DNA from: an uncultured Clostridia bacterium
GTDB lineage: Bacteria > Bacillota > Clostridia > Christensenellales > Borkfalkiaceae
Reading direction: 5' to 3'
Assembly: GCA_944354085.1 (NCBI GenBank)
Contig: CALVPW010000016.1
Location: 1 to 7,687 of the forward strand
Length of the DNA: 7,687 bases
Shown: piece by piece, positions 1 through 6,209 of the stretch
How the letters are laid out: each line of letters starts with the position of its first letter
Position numbering within the stretch: position 1 is the first letter of the stretch
Translations under genes and position numbers: made by a program
Notes under the pieces: generated by a model
The model's database searches: none
Told to the model about the DNA's origin: nothing
What the model saw: only the letters and a program-made list of their open reading frames with translations

Positions 1-1145
1 ATGCGGAAGGCGTTCTCGCCGCAGATGACCGCGTGCACCACGCCGCTCTTTTTGAGCGCCTCAAAGAGCGGGGCGTACGAATACCCCTTATCCTTTCCGC
101 CGAGCAGCAGCACGCTCTCCCCCTTGACGCTCGCGACCGCCTTGATCGCCGCATCCACGTTCGTCGCCTTGCTGTCGTCGATGAACGTGACGCCGCCCAC
201 CGTGCCGAGTTTTTGCAGACGGTGGCTCACGCCGCTGAAACGCGCAAGTGCCGCTCCGATCGCCTCGTTCCCGACCTCCATCAGGCGCGCGGCGCAGATC
301 GCCGCCAACGCGTCCGCCGCGTTGTGCTCGCCTTCGAGCGGAAAATCCGAGAGCGAGAGGATGCGTTCGCCGCGAAAATAAAAGGCGCCGTCGCGGACGT
401 ATGCGCCGTTCGTCTCCTCCGAAAGCGAAAACCAGACGACGTGCGCGCGCGTTTTTTCGGCAAACGTACGGACGACGGGATCGTCGCGGTCAAGGACGGC
501 GTACTCGCTCTCCGTGCAGTTCTTCAACAGCCGCTGCTTCAAAAAGATGTAATTTTCCATCGTATAATGACGGTTGAGGTGATCCTCCGCCACGTTCAGG
601 ACGACGGCGACGTGCGGGCGCAGCGACGTGAGCGTTTCCAGCTGAAAGGAAGAGATCTCCGCCACGGCGACCGTCTCGGGCGAGAGCTCTTTCAGACACG
701 CCGTGATCGGCTTTCCGATATTGCCGCAGGCAACGGCGCGCCGTCCCGCAGCGCGCAGGATATGTTCGATGAGCGTGACCGTCGTCGTCTTGCCGTTGGT
801 GCCCGTCACCGCCACGCAAGGCGCGGTCAGCGCCCGCGCGCCCAGCTCCGCCTCGCCGATCACCGCTTTGCCCATGCGTTTGAAGGTGACGGGCAGCGGA
901 TGATCGATGGGGATACCGGGACTGAGCACGAGGACGTCGCACCGTTCGGCGCTCGTCTCCGCATCCTCTCTGTTCAGCGCGTGCGCGCCCTTGGAGACGA
1001 GCGATCTGACCGCGCTTTTGACGGCGTCGTCCTCCACGTCGTCGTACACAAAAACTTTGGCGCCGCTGCCGAGCAGATACTCTGCGGCGGCGATGCCTGA
1101 ACGGGAGACGCCTGCGACCAAAAAAGTCTGTTCGGGAAAATACAT
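1..1145 (-). CDS. murD: MurD, UDP-N-acetylmuramoyl-L-alanine:D-glutamate ligase (3' end cut by window edge)
   Basis: Cytoplasmic Mur ligase that adds D-glutamate to UDP-MurNAc-L-Ala using ATP. The frame is open from ATG at 1145 to the window edge, giving 381 codons; the family is usually about 440-450 residues, so roughly 60-70 C-terminal residues lie outside. Visible motifs are an N-terminal Rossmann-like nucleotide-binding start (VAGVSRSGIAAAEYL, residues 10-24), the ATP loop GTNGKTTT (115-122), SSFQLE (165-170), the EDHLNRH segment (187-193), the probable carbamylated lysine in FLKQRLL (Lys203), GVSHRLQ (305-311) and the MurD-specific DDSKATN (323-329) and GGKDKG (349-354). These last motifs separate it from MurC, MurE and MurF. 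The start is set by AAGGAGG at 1151-1157 with a 5-nt spacer. It follows mraY after 25 nt and is surely cotranscribed. No frameshift is seen. Confidence 0.97.
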   Translation of the reverse strand, partial: MYFPEQTFLVAGVSRSGIAAAEYLLGSGAKVFVYDDVEDDAVKSAVRSLVSKGAHALNREDAETSAERCDVLVLSPGIPIDHPLPVTFKRMGKAVIGEAELGARALTAPCVAVTGTNGKTTTVTLIEHILRAAGRRAVACGNIGKPITACLKELSPETVAVAEISSFQLETLTSLRPHVAVVLNVAEDHLNRHYTMENYIFLKQRLLKNCTESEYAVLDRDDPVVRTFAEKTRAHVVWFSLSEETNGAYVRDGAFYFRGERILSLSDFPLEGEHNAADALAAICAARLMEVGNEAIGAALARFSGVSHRLQKLGTVGGVTFIDDSKATNVDAAIKAVASVKGESVLLLGGKDKGYSYAPLFEALKKSGVVHAVICGENAFR

Positions 1146-1170
1146 TGCTTCCTCCTTCCCCGCGTCGGGG

Positions 1171-2121
1171 TCAGACAAACGCGATCAGGAGCGAAAGCGC
1201 AGCCACCGCCGTGACCGCGGCATACGCATAGGCGATCTTGCCCTCCGAATACCCTTTCATCTGAAAGTGGTGATGCAGCGGCGCCATCAGAAAGATCCGT
1301 CTGCCTGTCTTTTTGTAATATATGACTTGCAATATGACGGATATGCTCGAAAGGACGAACATAACGCCCGCAACGGGAAGGACGAGCGCGTTCCCCGAAA
1401 AGAGCGCCGATGCGGCGGCGAACCCGCCCAGCGAGAGCGAGCCCGTATCTCCCATAAAGAGGCTGGCTTTGCTCGCATTGAAGACGAGGTACGCCGCCAA
1501 CGCGCCCGCAAGGCAAAAGCATAAGAGCTGCGACGCGCCGAGCCCCGTCTGCAGCGCCGTCAGCACGCCGAGCCCGAGAAAAAAGACGGCGCACGTCCCG
1601 CCCGCGAGCCCGTCCAGCCCGTCCGTGAGATTGACGCCGTTCACCGTTCCCAAAAAGACGAATACGCCGAGCGGGAGCATCCACCATCCGATATCGAAGG
1701 CGAGCCGCGTATACGGGATGCGGAGCACCGTGAGCCCCTCCGTGCAGCAGTATACGGACGCCATCACCGCCACGGCGAGCTGAAAGATCACCTTCTGATA
1801 GGGCAGCAGCCCGAGGTTCTCTCCCCGCCGTTTTTTTAAGAGATCGTCCAAAAATCCGACGGCAAGGTAGCCGAGCCCCACGGCGAGCGTTACGTAAAAG
1901 GGCTTGTCCGCCCCGCGCGCAAAGAAAAGCGCCGTAATACACGCCGCAAGCACAAAGGCGAGCCCGCCCATCGTGGGCGTGCCCTCCTTTGCCGCATGCG
2001 CTTTGACGTAAGAGAGGATATGCTGTCCGCTCCCCGCCCTCTTCAGGAGGGGGATCGCCGCCGCGCACGCAGCGAGCGACAATATAAACGAACACAATAC
2101 AGCAAATATGACCGTCTGCAT
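1171..2121 (-). CDS. mraY: MraY, phospho-N-acetylmuramoyl-pentapeptide transferase (lipid I synthase)
   Basis: Integral membrane enzyme that transfers phospho-MurNAc-pentapeptide from UDP to undecaprenyl phosphate, making lipid I on the inner face of the membrane. The product is 316 residues, close to the usual 320-360, with about ten hydrophobic segments. Family motifs in order: GTPTMGG (47-53), the LDDLLKK aspartate pair (Asp92, Asp93), NGVNLTDGLDGLAGG (161-175), FMGDTGS (222-228, catalytic Asp225) and APLHHHFQMKG (280-290). I place the start at ATG 2121, one base after the murE stop, because it begins a normal hydrophobic first helix. The in-frame ATG at 2163 would add 14 polar residues from inside murE. 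The ribosome site before 2121 is weak (GGGAAG), which suggests translational coupling to murE. Oddity: the usual proline in the segment before FMGD appears as lysine (Lys218). Confidence 0.97.
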   Translation of the reverse strand: MQTVIFAVLCSFILSLAACAAAIPLLKRAGSGQHILSYVKAHAAKEGTPTMGGLAFVLAACITALFFARGADKPFYVTLAVGLGYLAVGFLDDLLKKRRGENLGLLPYQKVIFQLAVAVMASVYCCTEGLTVLRIPYTRLAFDIGWWMLPLGVFVFLGTVNGVNLTDGLDGLAGGTCAVFFLGLGVLTALQTGLGASQLLCFCLAGALAAYLVFNASKASLFMGDTGSLSLGGFAAASALFSGNALVLPVAGVMFVLSSISVILQVIYYKKTGRRIFLMAPLHHHFQMKGYSEGKIAYAYAAVTAVAALSLLIAFV

Positions 2122-2122
2122 G

Positions 2123-3550
2123 TTACTTCCCGATGATGGCTCCGATAACAGCTTTGTCGTCATAATCGTATTTTATGCCCATGATCTCCTGATACTTTTC
2201 GGCACCCTTGCCCGCCACGAGCAAAATATCCCCCTCCGAAAGATGCTCGACGGCGTAACGGATGGCTTTTTCGCGCTCCTCCACCACCACATACCGTTTG
2301 GAATACGGGCGATGCCCCGCTTCGATCTCGCACAGGATGGCGACGGGGTCTTCGTAGCGCGGATTGTCCGAAGTGAGCACGGAAAAATCGGCGCATTCGG
2401 CGGCGATCTTCCCCATCTCGCCGCGTTTTCCCGCATCACGGTCCCCGCCGCATCCGAACAGGACGACGAGCCGCCCGCCGCAATGTTCCCGAAGCGCCGC
2501 AAGCGATTTTTTCAGCCCGTCGGGCGTGTGCGCGAAATCGACGAAAATATCGGCGCCGCGGTACGCGCCCGCCCATTCCAGCCGCCCTTCCACGCGGGTG
2601 GCGGCGAGCCCGCGGGCAATTGCCGAAGCGTCCGCCCCCAGTTTTTTTGCGGCGCACGCCGCCGCGAGCGCGTTGGCAAGGTTGAACCGCCCCGTCATCG
2701 GAACGACCGCCTCGCACAGATCGTCCTCCACGTTGAGCATCGCCCGCGTCGCGCGGAGCGATTCGCTCTCCACCACGGCAAAGGCGTCGGCGGGCGTTTC
2801 CAGCCCGTATGTGATGTGCGGCGCGCCGAGCGCGATGAGCTCCGCCGAGAACGCGTCGTCGGCATTGAGCACGGCATAGCGGCAGCGCGCGGGATCGAAC
2901 AGCATTTTTTTGGCGGCGCCATACGCCTGCATGTCGCCGAAAAAGTCCAGATGGTCGCGCGTGAGGTTGGTGAATACCGCCGCGTCGTAGCAGACGGGCA
3001 CCTCCTTTTTGAGCGCCAGCGCGTGCGCGGATACTTCGAGGACGGCTGCCTTCATCCCTGCGCGGCGCATATCCGCAAGCACGGAAAACAGACAGACGGG
3101 ATCGGGCGTCGTCCGCGAGGGCGGCACGACGACTTTGCCGTACGACGCGCCGAGCGTGCCGACGAGCCCCGTTTCACACCCCGCCGCGCGCAGGATGTGC
3201 GCGATCATGCAAGCCGTCGTCGTTTTCCCGTTCGTCCCCGTTACGCCCACCATCGTGAGCGCGCGCTCGGGATGCCCGTAAAATGCCGCCGCGATCTGCG
3301 CCATCGCCGCACGCCCGTCCGCCACGACGAGCTGCGGGCAGGAGAGCGGCAGTTCCCGTTCGCAGACGATCGCAGCCGCGCCCCGCGCCACGGCTTCCGC
3401 CGCATGCACATGTCCGTCCTCCCGCGTGCCGCGGTAACAGAAAAAGAGTTCCCCTCTGCCCGCGACGCGGCTGTCCGTGCACAGTCCCTTGAACGCGGCG
3501 TCGCCCGTCAGCCGTCCGCCGCACGCTTCGATACAATCGGAAAGTTTCAT
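2123..3550 (-). CDS. murE: MurE, UDP-MurNAc-L-Ala-D-Glu:meso-diaminopimelate ligase
   Basis: Cytoplasmic ATP-dependent ligase that adds the third residue of the peptidoglycan stem peptide. It is 475 residues, normal for the family. Motifs: DSR (26-28, UDP-substrate domain), GTNGKTTT (105-112, P-loop), TTPD (147-150), EVSAHAL (172-178, usually with two serines), NLTRDHLDFFGDM (195-207), AAKKMLF (212-218, holding the probable carbamylated Lys214), RFNLANALAA (288-297), VDFAHTPDGL (337-346) and GCGGDRDAGKRGEMG (366-380). The amino-acid specificity loop reads DNPRYEDP (395-402), and DNPR is the signature of meso-diaminopimelate ligases as opposed to lysine ligases. The following GKGAE (448-452) carries Ala where His is usual. 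ATG at 3550 has GGAGG at 3556-3560 with a 5-nt spacer; the spacer and the site lie within the last codons of the upstream PBP gene, whose stop abuts the ATG. Confidence 0.97.
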   Translation of the reverse strand: MKLSDCIEACGGRLTGDAAFKGLCTDSRVAGRGELFFCYRGTREDGHVHAAEAVARGAAAIVCERELPLSCPQLVVADGRAAMAQIAAAFYGHPERALTMVGVTGTNGKTTTACMIAHILRAAGCETGLVGTLGASYGKVVVPPSRTTPDPVCLFSVLADMRRAGMKAAVLEVSAHALALKKEVPVCYDAAVFTNLTRDHLDFFGDMQAYGAAKKMLFDPARCRYAVLNADDAFSAELIALGAPHITYGLETPADAFAVVESESLRATRAMLNVEDDLCEAVVPMTGRFNLANALAAACAAKKLGADASAIARGLAATRVEGRLEWAGAYRGADIFVDFAHTPDGLKKSLAALREHCGGRLVVLFGCGGDRDAGKRGEMGKIAAECADFSVLTSDNPRYEDPVAILCEIEAGHRPYSKRYVVVEEREKAIRYAVEHLSEGDILLVAGKGAEKYQEIMGIKYDYDDKAVIGAIIGK

Positions 3551-5299
3551 TTATGCCTCCGACGGCGGGATATCCATGATCCCGACGATCCCTTCAAAGA
3601 TCTCCTTTGCACAGGGCGCGGCGACGGTGCTCCCGTAATACGCGCCCTGCGGCTCGTCGACGATGACGAGCGCCAGATAGCGCGGCGCATCGGCGGGAAA
3701 ACACCCCACGAAAGAGGAGACGTACTTCCCCTGCGCGATATGCCCGTCCTCGTATTTTTGCGCCGTTCCCGTCTTGCCCGCCACGCGGTAACCTTCGAGA
3801 TACGCTTTTTTTCCGCTCCCTTCCCGCACGACCCCTTCGAGCATGGACGTGAGCATCGCCGAAGCCTCCTCGCTCACCGCCCTTCCGAGCAGCACGGGCT
3901 GCGTGACGGTGACGACGGCGCCGTCCGCGCTGCAAATTTTTTCCACGAGACGGGGCGCGTACCGCTCCCCTCCGCCCATCGCCGCGGCTGCCGCGCAGGC
4001 GAGCTGCAGCGGCGTGACCGCAATGGACTGCCCGAAGCCGATACGTGCGAGATCGCAGTCGCGCAGCGTCTGCTCGGGCAGCAGCATGCCGATCGCCTCG
4101 CCCGAAAAATCCAATCCCGTTGCCCGCCCGAATCCGAACGCGGCAAGATAGTCGTAAAACGTCTCCCCGCCGAGCGCCATCACGAGGTCGACAAAACAAG
4201 GATTGCAGCTGTTGTTGAGCGCCTCGGCAAGCGTCTGTCCCGCATGCTTGCCGTTTTTATGGTCGCTCCAGCAGCGGATGGTCGTGCCGTCCACCGTCCG
4301 CGTCCGCGACGACGAAAAGACGCGCTCGGGCGCGAATGCCGCCGCGTTCCCCTGCAAATATTCTTCGAGATCGGCGGCAGCGGTGACGATCTTGAAGGTC
4401 GAGCCCGGCTCATACACGTCGCTCACGGTACGGTTGCGCGAGCGCGCGTTGAGCAGCGTGAGATCGTCGCGCGGGATATCGTTGAGATCGTACGACGGCA
4501 GGTTGACCATGGCGCGGACGGAAAAGTCCGTCATATCCAATACGATCGCCTGCGCCGCCGCGGCAGAATACTGCGTGTAGGCGCGCAGCATCACCTCTTC
4601 GGCAAGCGCCTGGATGCGGTGATCGATGGTGAGCACGATATCCAGCCCGTCCGTCCCCGGAACATACGACGCCACGGCGCCTTCGAGATCGACGCCGACA
4701 AGGTCGGTCTCGAATAAGATCTCTCCGCGCGTCCCGCCGAGCACGTGCTCGTAGTAACTTTCCAAGCCCGAAGCGCCCGCGCCGTCGTACGAGGTGAACC
4801 CGAGCACCTGACATGCAAGCGAGCCGTAAGGATAAAAACGCGCGTCGTCCCGCGCATAATACACGCCCGCAAGATCGAGCCCTTCGATCGCCTGCGCCGC
4901 CGCGCGCGGGATGCGTTTTGCGAGCACGATCTCCGAACGGCTCCCGTCGGTGAGCTTTTCGTAAAGGGACGCTTCGGAAAGTGAGAGCGCCTCGGCAAGC
5001 ACTTCTGCGGTCTTTTCGGGGTCGCGGACGGCGTTGGCGCGCGCATACACCGTATAAGCGGGCGTATTTCCCGCGAGCAGTTCGCCGTTACGATCGAAGA
5101 TCCTGCCCCGTCCCGCCGAAACGGGGATCTCCCGCGTCCACTGATCGAGCGCCCGCGCGTTGAGATCGTCCCGCCAGAATGCCTGCACATACAAAAAGCG
5201 CCCCAAAAAAAGACAAAAAAGAAAGGCTATCGCCACAGAGATGGCAAATAACCTCTTTCGTAAAACAGACAACGAATATTGCGTCCGTTTGATATACAA
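3551..5299 (-). CDS. ftsI: Class B penicillin-binding protein, division transpeptidase (FtsI/PbpB type)
   Basis: Septal peptidoglycan DD-transpeptidase, anchored in the membrane with its catalytic domain outside. With the TTG start at 5299 the product is 582 residues, close to E. coli FtsI. Layout: short basic cytoplasmic tail (1-17), one transmembrane segment (about 18-40), PBP-dimer/pedestal region (about 55-205, including GRGRIFDRNGELLAG at 63-77) and transpeptidase domain (about 220-575). The active-site triads are complete: SxxK as STFK (Ser300, Lys303), SxN as SCN (364-366) and KTG as KTGTAQ (509-514). There is no C-terminal PASTA domain, which argues against SpoVD, although a sporulation role cannot be excluded. 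The start is inferred. The only in-frame ATG upstream (5425) would overlap the FtsL-like gene by 113 nt and add a polar non-homologous tail, whereas TTG 5299 follows a GGAGG by 3 nt and lies 13 nt after the ftsL stop. Confidence 0.93.
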   Translation of the reverse strand: MYIKRTQYSLSVLRKRLFAISVAIAFLFCLFLGRFLYVQAFWRDDLNARALDQWTREIPVSAGRGRIFDRNGELLAGNTPAYTVYARANAVRDPEKTAEVLAEALSLSEASLYEKLTDGSRSEIVLAKRIPRAAAQAIEGLDLAGVYYARDDARFYPYGSLACQVLGFTSYDGAGASGLESYYEHVLGGTRGEILFETDLVGVDLEGAVASYVPGTDGLDIVLTIDHRIQALAEEVMLRAYTQYSAAAAQAIVLDMTDFSVRAMVNLPSYDLNDIPRDDLTLLNARSRNRTVSDVYEPGSTFKIVTAAADLEEYLQGNAAAFAPERVFSSSRTRTVDGTTIRCWSDHKNGKHAGQTLAEALNNSCNPCFVDLVMALGGETFYDYLAAFGFGRATGLDFSGEAIGMLLPEQTLRDCDLARIGFGQSIAVTPLQLACAAAAAMGGGERYAPRLVEKICSADGAVVTVTQPVLLGRAVSEEASAMLTSMLEGVVREGSGKKAYLEGYRVAGKTGTAQKYEDGHIAQGKYVSSFVGCFPADAPRYLALVIVDEPQGAYYGSTVAAPCAKEIFEGIVGIMDIPPSEA

Positions 5300-5310
5300 T
5301 TTCCTCCAAA
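5297..5310 (-). promoter_or_regulatory. Ribosome binding site and TTG start of the PBP gene
   Basis: On the minus strand the bases read TTTGGAGGAAATTG. GGAGG lies at 5303-5307 and TTG at 5297-5299, leaving only 3 nt between them, shorter than the 5-8 nt seen before the other genes here. No other plausible start codon is nearby: the next TTG (5272) has no Shine-Dalgarno sequence. This site decides the start of the PBP. Confidence 0.75.
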
Positions 5311-5312
5311 GA

Positions 5313-6170
5313 TCAGTCGGGGCGGACCATGCCGTTCGCCTGCGCCCAATTATCGACGAAGGCGGGATCGGTGATGGCTTCCAGCTCGTTCTGCACCTGC
5401 GTATAGCTCTCCGTGAGTTCGGCAAGTTGGGCGTTTTTGGCGAGGATGTCGGCGTTTGCGGCGCTCAGGATCCCCGTATTGATGCACACGATGACGATGG
5501 CGAGCACGATCGCCGCGGCGATGGCGCACAGGACGAGTTTTGTCTTTAAGGAGAGCGCCGCCAAAAGGTTGGTGCGCGTCTCCTCTTGCGTCGCATCCGC
5601 ATGACGGAGGGTATCCATCGTACGGCGGGTGGGCAGCGCATCCTCTTCGGCGGGCGCCTGCGCGGGCGCGGCGGGCATCGCGGGCGCATAGACGGGCGCG
5701 GCAGGCATCACGACAGCTTCTGCCGCGGGCGCCGCGGGAGCCGCGGGCGCGCTCGTATCGATGAGTTCGCCGTTCTTATAGAGAAGGTTCTCAAAGAGCA
5801 CCTTCTTTTTCCCCGCGGGATACGCCACGTAATCGGCAAGGCGCTGCGCGGTATTTTTGGACGCCTCCTCCGCCGTATACGAGGGCGCGGGCTGCGCCTC
5901 GGCGGGCGCGTAGACGGGCGTTTCCTCGCGGACGGGCGTATACGCCTCGGTGCGCATGGAAGGATGTTCGAGCGTCGCCGTCGCAGCAGGCGCCTTCTCG
6001 GCAGCCGGCTGCGCGGAAGAGACCCAGGCTTCGGCGTTATCGAACATCAGTTTACGATAATTTTCGGAAATATGATCGGAATGCTCGCGCTCCTCCACAG
6101 AGAGCGCGCGGGGATCTTCACGGCGTTCACTGCGCCGCATCGTTTCGCTCATGACCGCAAGCCTTGCCAT
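5313..6170 (-). CDS. ftsL: FtsL-like single-pass division protein with a long Ala/Pro-rich cytoplasmic tail
   Basis: Identified by position (between rsmH and the class B PBP) and by its C-terminal architecture. After a basic stop-transfer (SLKTK, 207-211) comes one transmembrane helix (about 212-232), then a short extracytoplasmic heptad-like segment (about 238-266) ending in MVRPD. This is the FtsL/DivIC-type fold, which in known systems pairs with DivIC and DivIB/FtsQ and regulates septal synthase activity. At 285 residues it is far longer than usual FtsL (about 90-130). The excess is an N-terminal cytoplasmic tail of about 205 residues. It holds a charged island (about 23-50, including ISENYRKLM), an Ala/Pro-rich stretch (52-100), a second non-repetitive island (103-138, including VLFENLLYKNGELIDT) and a second Ala/Pro stretch (139-176). 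PVYAPA occurs twice (85-90, 159-164). ATG 6170 has AAGGAG at 6178-6183 with a 7-nt spacer, so the tail is genuinely in the translated frame. The FtsL call rests on context more than on residue identity. Confidence 0.82.
   Translation of the reverse strand: MARLAVMSETMRRSERREDPRALSVEEREHSDHISENYRKLMFDNAEAWVSSAQPAAEKAPAATATLEHPSMRTEAYTPVREETPVYAPAEAQPAPSYTAEEASKNTAQRLADYVAYPAGKKKVLFENLLYKNGELIDTSAPAAPAAPAAEAVVMPAAPVYAPAMPAAPAQAPAEEDALPTRRTMDTLRHADATQEETRTNLLAALSLKTKLVLCAIAAAIVLAIVIVCINTGILSAANADILAKNAQLAELTESYTQVQNELEAITDPAFVDNWAQANGMVRPD
5722..5748 (-). repeat. Three tandem 9-bp units within the ftsL-like gene
   Basis: On the plus strand GCCGCGGGC, GCCGCGGGA and GCCGCGGGC follow one another at 5722-5730, 5731-5739 and 5740-5748. 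Because the unit is a multiple of three it encodes an in-frame Pro-Ala-Ala repeat in the cytoplasmic tail, so copy-number change would alter tail length without a frameshift. Confidence 0.85.
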
Positions 6171-6209
6171 CGTTGTTCTCCTTCATACTGTATTCGGGCG
6201 GGCGCCCTT

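Noticed and set aside
33..1100. Plus-strand open frame of 355 codons opposite murD
   Set aside because: Antisense shadow of a gene with full MurD motifs; Arg-rich composition and no domain.
1831..1837. A7 runs in mraY (here) and murE (2642-2648, 2915-2921) as programmed frameshift sites or assembly errors
   Set aside because: Each encodes a Lys-Lys pair in an intact frame with conserved sequence on both sides, and no stimulatory structure or useful alternative frame is evident.
974..2095. Minus-strand open frame of 373 codons overlapping mraY and murD in another frame
   Set aside because: Overlaps two certain genes on the same strand and has an Arg/Gly-rich composition typical of out-of-frame reading.
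2122..2163. Extended mraY start at the ATG at 2163
   Set aside because: It adds 14 polar residues encoded inside murE, before a normal first membrane helix; ATG 2121 fits the family length and the junction.
2108..4717. Very long open frame on the plus strand (869 codons) opposite murE and the PBP gene
   Set aside because: It lies antisense to two genes with complete catalytic motifs, is Arg/His-rich with no recognisable domain, and has no convincing ribosome site. It is a shadow of GC-rich codon use.
5300..5425. N-terminal extension of the PBP to the ATG at 5425
   Set aside because: It would overlap the FtsL-like gene by 113 nt and add a polar, Arg/Ser/Pro-rich stretch unlike any PBP N-terminus. 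The TTG at 5299 has its own GGAGG.
6200..6207. GGGCGCCC palindrome in the 39-nt rsmH/ftsL gap as a terminator or operator
   Set aside because: An 8-bp palindrome without loop or U-tract in GC-rich DNA is expected by chance.
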